A DNA stretch of 58,361 nt from positions 1-58,361 of the forward strand of contig NZ_BAYD01000063.1 of the NCBI RefSeq assembly GCF_000685075.1, in the 5' to 3' direction. A model generated the notes under the pieces. It worked only from the letters and a program-made list of their open reading frames with translations. It searched no databases and had not been told where the DNA came from. This document shows, in pieces, positions 17,427-25,770 of this stretch; positions within the stretch are counted from its first letter, which is position 1; each line of letters begins with the position of its first letter. The position numbers and the translations under genes are program-made. The stretch is from Paraburkholderia oxyphila NBRC 105797 (lineage in GTDB: Bacteria > Pseudomonadota > Gammaproteobacteria > Burkholderiales > Burkholderiaceae).

Positions 17427-17485
17427 GATCTGATCTCCGTCTCGCGCGCCATGGTGCAATCCATCGCGCAGGCGAAAAATGCGCG

Positions 17486-17764
17486 TCATCGGCCATAAAC
17501 GCGGAACACGCCGCTGTGCAGCACGACCGGCGCGCCCCGCGTCGCTTCGATCAGCGTGGCCGCGGCCTCTTCGATGGCGCCGCGATGCCCCCTGAACGCC
17601 GTGAGGAGATCCGTCTCGCTGATCGAATGCGCGCCGAAATGATCTTCGAGCGCTTCGGCAGTAATGCCACATTCGATCTGCGCACCCTCCACCACGGCGG
17701 GGAACACCAAAGTGAAGGACTCCGAGTCGAACTGGGGTGCTGTCCGAGGGAACGAAATTTTCAT
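17486..17764 (-). CDS. DUF1488-like small protein
   Basis: 92 residues, starting MKISFPRTAPQFDSES and containing a pattern like DUF1488 (GITAEALEDHFG, TAFRGHRGAIEEAA). The function of the family is unknown. GGAGG precedes ATG 17764. It is the promoter-proximal gene of the three-gene unit behind the box at 17848. Confidence 0.65.
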   Translation of the reverse strand: MKISFPRTAPQFDSESFTLVFPAVVEGAQIECGITAEALEDHFGAHSISETDLLTAFRGHRGAIEEAAATLIEATRGAPVVLHSGVFRVYGR

Positions 17765-17820
17765 GGCCTGGGCCTCCTCACCCGCACCAGCACAGAACGA
17801 TGTACTTGGCGATTGAATTC

Positions 17821-17861
17821 AGGATAAGGTGCCGCGGGTGGGGTCCGTTGACACACGTCAA
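17821..17861 (-). promoter_or_regulatory. FNR/Anr-type promoter for the DUF1488-HPF unit
   Basis: Box TTGACACACGTCAA (17848-17861); on the minus strand TATCCT (17821-17826) follows after 21 bp. The start near 17814 leaves a leader of 50 bases. Confidence 0.68.
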
Positions 17862-17862
17862 T

Positions 17863-18711
17863 TCAACGACGAGTACCCGGAGCCGCAAGAACCCGCCGCT
17901 GCGAAATCTGTGGCACGAGCAGCAGCGGCAACACGGTCCGTTGCGCGACATCGGCTGCAATGCTGCCGTAGCGCCACCGCGCGCCCTCATGGCGGCCGCG
18001 CGTTCCCAGCACCAGCAGGTCGGCGCGCCATTGCAGGGCCGCCTCGACGATCGCATGTGAAGCCGCGTCGCCATCGTGCGGCGCCTCGAGGGCGACCGCG
18101 TCGAAGTCTTCAGGGTGTCGCGCGGACGCCGGGTCGCGCGCCAGATAGCCCACCCTGAGCGCCGCCCCCGGACCGGCGATGCGCGCGGCTTCCCGAACCG
18201 CCAGGGCGGACGCGGCGCTGCCGTCGCTCGCGACGAAAATGCGCTGCGGCGGCACCCGGCATCGGCGCGCGAAGGGCGTGGGCAGCACCAGCACGGGACG
18301 TTGCGTCGATCCGGCAAGCGGGACCGGGCTGGACGGCGCGCCGATCGTCAACTCCGCCTGCGAGGCGCACACGGCCCGCGCCAGTCTGTCTGCCTGCTCC
18401 CCGCCCGCGTCCGTGTCGAGGATCTCCGTGTCCGTTTCGAAGCCGCGCCGCAGGAGCGTTTCACACGCGGCATCGACCGTAGCGTTCAGAACGAGTCTTC
18501 TCGTGAAGCCTTGCGCGGCCTGAAACGCGGCGTCGCCGCTGGAAGGCGCGACTGCAAGACCCACGATGTGAATACGTGCGCGCCGCTGCGCCCAACCGGC
18601 CACGCAGTCAAGCACCGAAGCGACGTGCTCACGTCCGGTCAGCATGACGAGAATGCGCGAGAACGGCGCGAATACTGGCGTGTCCATCGATCTTTCTACC
18701 CAGCGCCTCAT
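17863..18711 (-). CDS. universal stress protein with intact nucleotide-binding motif
   Basis: 282 residues. It diverges from the other tandem Usp proteins here and keeps the full G-2x-G-9x-G-S motif (GTRGRHEGARWRYGS) in its C-terminal half, so it probably binds ATP. The ATG at 18711 has GGGAG at 8 bases; an internal Met at 18687 has a weaker site. No FNR/Anr box was found in the 65 bases between it and the hsp20 terminator. Confidence 0.8.
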   Translation of the reverse strand: MRRWVERSMDTPVFAPFSRILVMLTGREHVASVLDCVAGWAQRRARIHIVGLAVAPSSGDAAFQAAQGFTRRLVLNATVDAACETLLRRGFETDTEILDTDAGGEQADRLARAVCASQAELTIGAPSSPVPLAGSTQRPVLVLPTPFARRCRVPPQRIFVASDGSAASALAVREAARIAGPGAALRVGYLARDPASARHPEDFDAVALEAPHDGDAASHAIVEAALQWRADLLVLGTRGRHEGARWRYGSIAADVAQRTVLPLLLVPQISQRRVLAAPGTRR

Positions 18712-18776
18712 TGTTCACTCCCGCCGCGCCTGCATGAGCGCATGATGGGTTTTCCGGATGGCCGTTACGCGCAATG

Positions 18777-18804
18777 AAAAAAGCGCAGAGTGCTGTCTCT
18801 GCGC
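18777..18804 (-). terminator. intrinsic terminator of hsp20
   Basis: Perfect 8-bp stem GCGCAGAG/CTCTGCGC with a 6-base loop, followed on the minus strand by six T residues. It lies 70 bp beyond the hsp20 stop and isolates the stress protein gene at 18711 from it. Confidence 0.85.
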
Positions 18805-18873
18805 CGTAGCGGCGCACGCCGTGCGGCCCTGCACGGGACGATGCGCCTGCCGCCCCCTCCCGACTTCAAACGG

Positions 18874-19308
18874 TCATTCGATCTGCAGGCGCTTTTGCTC
18901 CGCCGGCGCCTTCTTCGGCAACGTCAGCGCAAGCACGCCGTCCTGATACTGGGCGCTTGCCTTGCTCTCGTCGATATCGCTCGCGAGCGAGAAAGAACGC
19001 GCGAACGCGCCGCTATAGCGCTCGCGGCGAATCACGCGCTCGCCTTCCTTCAGCTCGGTGTTGCGCTCGACCTTCGCGTGAATCGACACCACATTGCCGT
19101 CGATCTTCACGTCGATGTCCTTCTTGTCCAGGCCCGGGAGCTCCGCCTTGACCGTATAGGCCTGGTCGTTCTCGGTCACGTCGAGCTTCATGGCCGCGAG
19201 ATCGCTGTCCTCCGTGGCGAGCAGGCTGCGCATCGGGCGGAACAGCCCCTGGAACAGATCGGAGACCGGCTCGATCGAAAACGGGTCGTAACGTGTCAGA
19301 TTGCTCAT
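18874..19308 (-). CDS. Hsp20/alpha-crystallin small heat-shock protein
   Basis: 144 residues. N-terminal arm MSNLTRYDPFSIEPVSDLF, alpha-crystallin domain from about residue 40 (AELPGLDKKDIDVKIDGNVV) to GVLALTLPKK, short C-terminal tail ending QKRLQIE. It prevents aggregation of unfolded proteins. GGAGGA stands 8 bases before ATG 19308; an ATG two codons upstream abuts the ribosome site and is rejected. HspX, its mycobacterial counterpart, is a hallmark of the DosR regulon. Confidence 0.92.
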   Translation of the reverse strand: MSNLTRYDPFSIEPVSDLFQGLFRPMRSLLATEDSDLAAMKLDVTENDQAYTVKAELPGLDKKDIDVKIDGNVVSIHAKVERNTELKEGERVIRRERYSGAFARSFSLASDIDESKASAQYQDGVLALTLPKKAPAEQKRLQIE

Positions 19309-19421
19309 CGTCATTCCTCCTTTGAGCTTTGGCGAACGACGCAGCCCACTCATGGGCCGCGCCAGCGTGTGAGCATTCGCCCCTACGTTGCACGCCGCGC
19401 TCTGCTGCGTGCGCCGTATTC

Positions 19422-19462
19422 AATCTAAGAGCGCAACGCTTTTTCCGATTGATCTGCCTCAA
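19422..19462 (-). promoter_or_regulatory. FNR/Anr-type promoter for hsp20
   Basis: Box TTGATCTGCCTCAA (19449-19462); on the minus strand TAGATT (19422-19427) follows after 21 bp. The predicted start near 19415 gives a leader of about 107 bases. Confidence 0.68.
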
Positions 19463-19514
19463 CGACACTGCGTGGCCACACACGTGGACGCCCCTGACCG
19501 GCCCGGATCGATGC

Positions 19515-19555
19515 TTGATTTAAATCAATGGTGAAGCGGCGCCCCTTCCTAGACT
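19515..19555 (+). promoter_or_regulatory. FNR/Anr-type promoter for the usp pair at 19620
   Basis: Box TTGATTTAAATCAA (19515-19528) is a perfect FNR dyad. After 21 bp comes TAGACT (19550-19555). The start near 19562 is 58 bases before the ATG. The hsp20 box lies 52 bp away in the opposite direction. Confidence 0.75.
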
Positions 19556-19619
19556 CGAATCACTTCGCGGCCCGCCGGTCGGGCAGCGATCGTTCTTCTC
19601 ATCTCGCCGGAGCCCTGCC

Positions 19620-20459
19620 ATGACCTGCAAGACCTTGACGGTCCATCTGGATACGAGCGCGCGCGCCAACGCGCGGCTCACGCTCGCCTTGAAACTCGCG
19701 CGAACCTGGGGCGCGCATCTGGATGGCCTGTTCGCCACCTTCGAGCCAAGCGCGCGTGAGTTCTACGTCATGGCAGGCACGGCCGACTACTACGACGCGC
19801 ACCGCAAGCTGCGTGCGGAACAGCGTGGGGCGATCGAGCGGCTGTTCCATGCGGAGCTTGCGCGCGCGCAGGTCGAAGGCGCCTGGGTCGCGCCCGAAGG
19901 CAACCCGATCGCCGCCGTCACGCAGCGCAGCCGCACCTCCGACCTGACGATCGTTGGGCAGACCAGACTGGACGATCCCGAGGCTTACGTGGCCGATCAT
20001 TTCGCCGAATCGGTCGTGATGGGCGCGGGGGGCCCGGTGCTCGTGATGCCGTACACCGGCAACTTCGAAACCGTTGGCGAGCGCGTGCTCATTGGGTGGA
20101 ACGGCAGCCGCGAAGCGGCACGCGCGGTTCACGACGCGATTCCCTTCATCACGCGCGCAGCGCACGTCACCATCGCGGCCACCTCGAGCGCGTTCAAGTC
20201 CGGTGCGTCCCAAGCCTCGTGCGCGGATCTGGCGGCCATGCTCGCCCGTCACGGCGCGACCACTCTCGACATCGCGCGCTTCGACCGGGGCGCCCCTGAC
20301 ACCACCGGCGATGCCTTGCTCAGCTACGCCGCCGACGGCGGTTTCGACCTGCTCGTGATGGGCGCCTATGGTCACGCGCGGCTGCAGGAGCTGGTGCTTG
20401 GCGGCGCAACACGCTCGGTCCTGCTCACGATGACGCTGCCGGTGCTCATGTCGCATTGA
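19620..20459 (+). CDS. universal stress protein, two UspA domains
   Basis: 279 residues, start MTCKTLTVHLDTSARAN, C-terminal block GAYGHARLQELVLGGATRSV and LPVLMSH, closest in form to the genes at 1956 and 5074. Gly replaces the Ser/Thr of the nucleotide motif. It is followed after 88 bp by a single-domain stress protein, probably in one transcript. Confidence 0.87.
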   Translation: MTCKTLTVHLDTSARANARLTLALKLARTWGAHLDGLFATFEPSAREFYVMAGTADYYDAHRKLRAEQRGAIERLFHAELARAQVEGAWVAPEGNPIAAVTQRSRTSDLTIVGQTRLDDPEAYVADHFAESVVMGAGGPVLVMPYTGNFETVGERVLIGWNGSREAARAVHDAIPFITRAAHVTIAATSSAFKSGASQASCADLAAMLARHGATTLDIARFDRGAPDTTGDALLSYAADGGFDLLVMGAYGHARLQELVLGGATRSVLLTMTLPVLMSH

Positions 20460-20547
20460 GCAGCTTTGCACACCGGCCGCGCATGCACGCTTGCACTGTC
20501 TGCGCATGTCGCCCATCCCCGTCCCACATCGAGCCCGGAGGCCCACC

Positions 20548-21075
20548 ATGTTTTCCCGTATTCTCGTCGCCCTCGACGGCAGCCAGACCGCTTCTGGCGC
20601 GCTCGATACCGCGCTGCGGCTCGCCCACGACACCGGCGCGGAGCTGCAGCCGCTCTACGTGATCGACATGCCTGTGCTCGCCTATGACGTGCCGGGCTTC
20701 GATCCGTCGATCGTCCGCGATGCGTATGTCGAAGAGGGCAAAATCGTCAGCGCCGATGCCCAGGCCCGGATGACCCGCGAGGGCGTGAAAGGCGCGCCGC
20801 GCACGGTGGAAGTCGCGCTGGGCGTCGAAGACGTCGCGCAGTGCATCGAGCGCGCCGCCGCCGACTGGCACGCGGAGCTCATCGTCATGGGCACGCATGG
20901 GCGCCGGGGCGTGCGGCGGTTGATGCTCGGCAGCGTCGCGGAGCGCGTGCTGCGCAATGCGTGCCGCCCGGTGCTCCTCGTGCCGGCACGGGCGGCGGTG
21001 ACCGCGCAAACGACGTCCGGCGGTCGCCCTGCGAGCACGCCAGCTGGAGTGGAAAAATCATCTGAATCAGCGTGA
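20548..21075 (+). CDS. single-domain ATP-binding-type universal stress protein
   Basis: 175 residues with one UspA domain: MFSRILVALDGSQTASGALD at the start and GTHGRRGVRRLMLGSVAERV near the end, the full G-2x-G-9x-G-S motif of ATP-binding UspA/MJ0577-type proteins. A 30-residue Ser/Thr-rich tail follows. GGAGG precedes ATG 20548. Confidence 0.87.
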   Translation: MFSRILVALDGSQTASGALDTALRLAHDTGAELQPLYVIDMPVLAYDVPGFDPSIVRDAYVEEGKIVSADAQARMTREGVKGAPRTVEVALGVEDVAQCIERAAADWHAELIVMGTHGRRGVRRLMLGSVAERVLRNACRPVLLVPARAAVTAQTTSGGRPASTPAGVEKSSESA

Positions 21076-21088
21076 CGCGGCCGGTCGC

Positions 21089-21109
21089 CGTCGTAGGAGT
21101 GATACGACG
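21089..21109. terminator. hairpin between convergent genes
   Basis: CGTCGTA (21089-21095), seven-base loop, TACGACG (21103-21109), extended by GC-rich flanks that can also pair (GCGGCC and GGCCGC). It lies between the convergent genes ending at 21075 and 21128 and may stop both, although it has no T tract. Confidence 0.5.
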
Positions 21110-21127
21110 CGCGGCCGCGCCGCCCGC

Positions 21128-21817
21128 TTACATGGGCGTGAAATACGTGGGATAGCCGAGATGGTCTTCGATGTCCTTCACGCCCGCAACGCGTTCGGCG
21201 CACACGCATATCGCCTTGCGCTCCTCCTCGGAGCCCACGGTGCCCCAAAGGTGCACGACGCCGTCCTTCACGACGACGTTCTCCGCCGCCATCGCCCAGC
21301 GGTGTCCCTCGAGCGCGTGCGCCACCGCCTGGCGTATGGCCTCGTCGGAAGCGAGCGCGTCCGGGCCGACCTGCGCCGCGCGCGCGAGCGCGCCGACCAG
21401 GTTCGAGCGGCTGACGATGCCGAGCACTTTGCCATCGGCAACAACGGGCACGCGCTTGATGTGGTGCCGCTCGAGCAAGTCAGCGATTTCGGCCAGCGGC
21501 GTGGCGGGCGGCACCGCAATCACATTCTCCGTCATGATGTCGCTGACCTTGACGGCATGCTCCTTGAGGTACTCCGCCGCGAGCTTGCGGGTCGAATACA
21601 AAAACTCCGCGAGCCACGAACGCTGCGGCTTGCCGGTCCCCGTCTCCACGCGGTGCAGCAGATCGCCTTCGCTCACGAGACCGATGATCTTGCCGGCCTC
21701 GTCGACGACCGGCAGTCCACTGATGTGATGCTTCGCCATCAGTTCAGCCGCTTCAAAAACGGTCGCCGTGGCGACGACGGACACGACGTCCGTGGTCATG
21801 ATGTCCGATGCTTGCAT
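21128..21817 (-). CDS. two-CBS-domain protein with C-terminal BON domain
   Basis: 229 residues. CBS domain 1 covers about 1-60 (DIMTTDVVSVVATATVFEAA, HHISGLPVVDEAGKIIGLVS), CBS domain 2 about 95-150 (DIMTENVIAVPPATPLAEIA, IKRVPVVADGKVLGIVSRS), and a BON domain covers the last 70 residues (GVVHLWGTVGSEEERK). CBS pairs bind adenine nucleotides and sense energy state; BON domains bind surfaces or lipids. GGAGGAG precedes ATG 21817. A CBS protein (Hrp1) is also part of the DosR regulon. Confidence 0.87.
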   Translation of the reverse strand: MQASDIMTTDVVSVVATATVFEAAELMAKHHISGLPVVDEAGKIIGLVSEGDLLHRVETGTGKPQRSWLAEFLYSTRKLAAEYLKEHAVKVSDIMTENVIAVPPATPLAEIADLLERHHIKRVPVVADGKVLGIVSRSNLVGALARAAQVGPDALASDEAIRQAVAHALEGHRWAMAAENVVVKDGVVHLWGTVGSEEERKAICVCAERVAGVKDIEDHLGYPTYFTPM

Positions 21818-21858
21818 GAGCGTTCTCCTCCATGTAGGCCAGCACTTCGACACCACCC

Positions 21859-21899
21859 AATGTAGCCGTCGAAGGCTGCCCTCAGTTGACGCTGATCAA
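21859..21899 (-). promoter_or_regulatory. FNR/Anr-type promoter for the CBS-BON gene
   Basis: Box TTGACGCTGATCAA (21886-21899); on the minus strand TACATT (21859-21864) follows after 21 bp, the same hexamer as at the lipoprotein promoter. The start near 21852 leaves a leader of 35 bases. This is the last box of the cluster. Confidence 0.68.
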
Positions 21900-22039
21900 T
21901 TGAGGGGAGAACCCGGCGCATTTGCCCCTGGTGCGGGTCCCAATCTGATGGGTGTTCATGGCACCCCATGACGCGACAATTAACCACATGCTCAATTCGG
22001 CATTGCGGCTGATCGGGGGCTAGACACGCGTCTTACACT

Positions 22040-22834
22040 ATGAGCTTGACGCTCGCCGCCTGGAACACCGCCGTGCCCATCCACTATCTCCGCAGCTTCA
22101 CTTCGATCGAACGCACCGAGCGAGCCAACCTCCGGCTCGGGCGCGCGCTGACGCTCATTGCCGGAGCCGCCAATGCAGGGGGCTTCCTGGCGGTCGGTCA
22201 ATATACGTCGCACATGTCGGGCATCGTCTCGTCATTCGCCGATCACGTCGCGCTGGGCGAATCCGGTCTCGCGCTTGGCGCGGTCAGTTCGGTGTTGGCC
22301 TTTGCCAGCGGCGCCGCGACTTCGGCCATCCTGATCAACTGGGGACGCCGCCGCTCGGCGCACAGCGTCTACGCCTTGCCGCTATTGCTCGAAGCGGCCC
22401 TGCTCCTGTGCTTTGCCTCGCTCGGCGGGAATCTCGCTCACCATCACGTGCTGGCCGTGCCCGTGACGGTCGCGCTGCTGTGCTTCGTCATGGGCGTGCA
22501 AAACGCCATGATCACGAAGATTTCGCGAGCCGAGATACGCACGACGCACATGACCGGCATCGTGACCGATCTGGGCATCGAGCTCGGCAAGGCGCTGTAC
22601 TGGAACCGGGGCGTGCCGGCCGATGCCACGCGACACGTCGCGGCAGACATGCAGCGGGTTCGCGTGCTGGCTTCGTTGCTCGGGATGTTCCTGCTAGGCG
22701 GAACGCTGGGGGCGATGGCATTCCGCCATTTTGGCTTTGCCTCGGCGGTGGCTTTGTCGATGCTGCTCGTCATGCTTGCCGGCGTCCCGCTCACGGACGA
22801 CCTGCGTGGCCGCACCGGGCGCGACCTCGTTTGA
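22040..22834 (+). CDS. YoaK/DUF1275 family membrane protein
   Basis: 264 residues with about six hydrophobic helices. The pattern AGAANAGGFLAVGQYTSHMSG near residue 40 and GVQNAMITKISRAEIRTTHMTG near residue 155 is typical of DUF1275 proteins, whose two similar halves each contain a T(S/T)HMTG-like segment. Transport function is suspected but unproven. The start is uncertain because no strong ribosome site precedes ATG 22040. Confidence 0.8.
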   Translation: MSLTLAAWNTAVPIHYLRSFTSIERTERANLRLGRALTLIAGAANAGGFLAVGQYTSHMSGIVSSFADHVALGESGLALGAVSSVLAFASGAATSAILINWGRRRSAHSVYALPLLLEAALLLCFASLGGNLAHHHVLAVPVTVALLCFVMGVQNAMITKISRAEIRTTHMTGIVTDLGIELGKALYWNRGVPADATRHVAADMQRVRVLASLLGMFLLGGTLGAMAFRHFGFASAVALSMLLVMLAGVPLTDDLRGRTGRDLV

Positions 22835-22915
22835 CTACGCGAGCAGGCCGGCCCCGCATCGTCTGGACAAGCGCGGCCAGCCAGGTCTGGGTCCGCTGCC
22901 GCGGGACGCTTTCGG

Positions 22916-22935
22916 AAATCCGGCCCCGGATTTTT
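22916..22935 (+). terminator. intrinsic terminator of the DUF1275 gene
   Basis: AAATCCGG (22916-22923) and CCGGATTT (22926-22933) can pair around a small loop and are followed by further T residues, about 80 bp beyond the stop. Confidence 0.65.
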
Positions 22936-23100
22936 GAAAATACACGCTGCGGCCTCCACCACCCTGCCCATTCCCGCAGTACCGCCCCGGGCCGATCCGG
23001 ATTGCGTGTGCATCGACAAGGCGATAGCGTTGCCCGGTAGTGCTGCCCGGTGCTCTGCCATGTGCGCTCGGCGGCCCCTATCAGCAAGGAGATGACGAGC

Positions 23101-24105
23101 ATGACCGAGAATGGCTGGATCGTCGCGGACGGTGCGTCGCCAGCCCGCACATTCAACGTCGACCTCACCACTGCTCCCGGGCGGCCTCGCGCCGGCGTAC
23201 AGGCCTGGTTCGAGATACTCCACGACAATTACTTCCCGCTCGACGTGAAGGTTGGCCGCGACTTTCGCTCTGGCCTGCTCACGCGCGTCGATATCGGCAA
23301 CATACGCGCGTGCACGCTGAAGACCGATGCGATGCTGACCGAGCGCCGCGCGTCGCGCGCCATGCCGGACGGGCGCGACTTCTACGTCGTGGAAATACCG
23401 CAGGAAGCGCCGGTGCGCGTCGCACAGCGCGGCCGCGAGGGCGTCGTGCGTCCGGGTGGCTTTACGGTCGTCAACGGCGCCGAGGCCTACACGTTCGAGA
23501 CTGCACAGCGCAATGAAGTGCGCACGCTGCGCATCCCGTGCCGCTCGCTGCGCGCACGCCTGCCGAGCCTCGACGACTGGGTCGCGAAAACATGCGAGCC
23601 GAGCCAGCCACTCGTGGCGCTCTTTCTCGATTTCGCGGCCTCGTATGGCCAGCATGGTCCCGGGCTTCTGCCGGCGCACCATGACCGCGTGGAGCAGCAT
23701 CTGCTCGACTTGCTGGTGATGGCGCTCCTTGGCGCCGACGACACCAGCAGCGAAACTTCCGTGCGCAGCGCACACCGGCAGCGCGCCTTGCGGGTCATCG
23801 AGCAGCACTTCTGCGATCCGGCGCTCGAACCGTCCGGTGTCGCGCGCGCGATCGGCGTATCCGAGCGCTATCTGCAGAAGATATTCTCGGAGCGGCGCGA
23901 AACTGTCTCGGCGACGATCCGCGAGCGACGCATTCTCGAAGCAAAACGTCTTCTCGCGCGCCGCGCACAACTGCGCCTGAGCGTCACGCAGATCGCGTAT
24001 GCGGTGGGCTTCTCCGATCCCGCCTGGTTCAGCCGCGCATTCCGCCAGGCCACGGGCGTCTCGCCCGCCCAGTACGACGGCGACGCTTCGCAAGCTTCGG
24101 CGTAA
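23101..24105 (+). CDS. AraC-family transcription regulator
   Basis: 334 residues. The N-terminal 190 residues look like the AraC-binding-like effector domain found in FeaR/XylS-type activators; the C-terminal 100 residues hold the two helix-turn-helix motifs (LEPSGVARAIGVSERYLQKIF and TQIAYAVGFSDPAWFSRAFR). The ATG at 23101 lies 9 bases after AAGGAG. It may control the hydantoinase/permease module downstream or genes outside the window; no target site was identified. Confidence 0.85.
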   Translation: MTENGWIVADGASPARTFNVDLTTAPGRPRAGVQAWFEILHDNYFPLDVKVGRDFRSGLLTRVDIGNIRACTLKTDAMLTERRASRAMPDGRDFYVVEIPQEAPVRVAQRGREGVVRPGGFTVVNGAEAYTFETAQRNEVRTLRIPCRSLRARLPSLDDWVAKTCEPSQPLVALFLDFAASYGQHGPGLLPAHHDRVEQHLLDLLVMALLGADDTSSETSVRSAHRQRALRVIEQHFCDPALEPSGVARAIGVSERYLQKIFSERRETVSATIRERRILEAKRLLARRAQLRLSVTQIAYAVGFSDPAWFSRAFRQATGVSPAQYDGDASQASA

Positions 24106-24312
24106 CCTGCACTGCGCGGCCCGCATTCTCCTGACAAAAACCTGGGTGGGATCGGACATCGTTTGCCCGCCATCAGGCCGCCCCAGTCCAATCTTTTGGG
24201 CGCCACTGTGCAAGTGAGCTTCTTTTCCGCTTTGTAGAGTGCCAATCAACGGGTTCCGTACTGCTGGATTGCGTGCGGCCCCGCGGCGCCCTGGACAAAG
24301 AGGAGAGATGCC

Positions 24313-25704
24313 GTGTATACGACCATGCCCGATACGTCCCGCTCGCTCGTGCAGCGCGTCGTCGATCACTTTCGCACGCTGATCGAAGACGGCAAGCTCC
24401 ACTCCGGCATGAAGATTCCATCGATCCGCAGCTTCGCGGAATCGCATGGCGTCAGCGTATCGACCGTGGTCGATGCCTATGACCGGCTCGTCGCCGATGG
24501 CCTGCTGGTGCCACGCCAGAATGCTGGATTCTACGTGCGCAGTTTTCAGCACGGCGTACGGCGCCATCACGACGCGCGCGGCGACGAAACCACGGGTTTC
24601 GACTCGCTTTGGATGCTCAACCGCATCTGGCAAAACCATCATGCCGAAATCAATCCGGGCTGCGGCTGGATTCCACCGCGCTGGCTGGACGAAGAAGGAC
24701 TACGTCGCGCAATGCGCAACATGTCCACCCATACGAACGGAACGATGGCCGGCTACGGCATGCCCAAGGGATATCTGCCGCTCCGCTGGAAAATCTCCGA
24801 CTGGCTCAACCAGCAAGAGGTCTTCTGCCCGCCAGAGCAACTGCTGATGACCAGCGGCGCCGCGCACGCGCTCGGCCTCCTGATCCAGTTGCTCGTCAAG
24901 CCGGGCGACACCGTCTTTGTCGATACGCCCGGTTACAGCTTGCTATTCCTGCACCTGAAGCGGCTGGGCGCGAATATCGTCGGTGTGCCGTGGACGCCGC
25001 TTGGCCCGGACATCGCAGCCCTCGAACAGTTGCTGCGCGAGCACAAGCCACGCGCCTGGTTCACGAACCCGCGCCTGCACAACCCAACGGGCGCGTCGTG
25101 CTCGACTGCGACCGCGCACCGGATGCTCCAGCTTGCCACGCGCCACGACTTCCTGATCGTCGAGGACGATGTGTGCGCCGATCTCGACAGCGCGGCACGC
25201 CGCCCTCTTGCGAGCATGGACCAACTCGAGCGCGTGATCTATCTCGGCAGTTTTTCGAAAACGGTCTCTCCGGCCATGCGCGTCGGCTATATCGCCGCCC
25301 ATCCTGACCTCATCGAGGACCTCACGCAGTTCAAGATGATCACGGGCCTCACGAGCTCGGAGATCGCCGAGCGCTTCGTCTATCAACTGCTGACCGATGG
25401 CCGCCATCGCAAGCATCTCAAGGGGCTGCGCGATAACCTCTCGCGTGCGCAGGACGAGACGCGACGCAAGCTCGTTCAAGCCGGCATGGTGTTGTTCAAC
25501 GACGCGCACGATGGGCTTTTTGTCTGGGCGCGCCATCCGTCCCATGAAGATTCGCGCGAGCTCTCGAACCGCGCGCTCGACAAGGACATCTATCTCGCGC
25601 CCGGCCACCTGTTCGCACACGACGAGGCGGCTACGCCCTGGCTGCGATTCAATGTCGGCTATTGCGAGCACGATGGACTGTTCGAGTTCCTCGCGCTCGC
25701 GTAG
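24313..25704 (+). CDS. MocR-type GntR/aminotransferase regulator
   Basis: 463 residues. A GntR winged-helix domain covers about 10-75 (GMKIPSIRSFAESHGVSVST, YDRLVADGLLVPRQNAGFYV), and a class I aminotransferase-like domain covers 110-460 with the PLP lysine in YLGSFSKTVSPAMRVGYI. MocR proteins use PLP to sense amines or amino acids. The GTG start at 24313 follows GAGGAG; an ATG four codons later is possible. It is convergent with the hyu-permease-porin operon, a likely target. Confidence 0.88.
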   Translation: MYTTMPDTSRSLVQRVVDHFRTLIEDGKLHSGMKIPSIRSFAESHGVSVSTVVDAYDRLVADGLLVPRQNAGFYVRSFQHGVRRHHDARGDETTGFDSLWMLNRIWQNHHAEINPGCGWIPPRWLDEEGLRRAMRNMSTHTNGTMAGYGMPKGYLPLRWKISDWLNQQEVFCPPEQLLMTSGAAHALGLLIQLLVKPGDTVFVDTPGYSLLFLHLKRLGANIVGVPWTPLGPDIAALEQLLREHKPRAWFTNPRLHNPTGASCSTATAHRMLQLATRHDFLIVEDDVCADLDSAARRPLASMDQLERVIYLGSFSKTVSPAMRVGYIAAHPDLIEDLTQFKMITGLTSSEIAERFVYQLLTDGRHRKHLKGLRDNLSRAQDETRRKLVQAGMVLFNDAHDGLFVWARHPSHEDSRELSNRALDKDIYLAPGHLFAHDEAATPWLRFNVGYCEHDGLFEFLALA

Positions 25705-25770
25705 CGTGGCGTGGCGTGGCGCAAGCGTGCAAAAACCGCCAGCGCCATCCTCGTGCCTCGCCTGCGCCTG

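Noticed and set aside
17187..17672. 161-codon version of the small gene ending at 17187
   Set aside because: It would overlap the DUF1488-like gene by about 190 bases; ATG 17426 has its own ribosome site.
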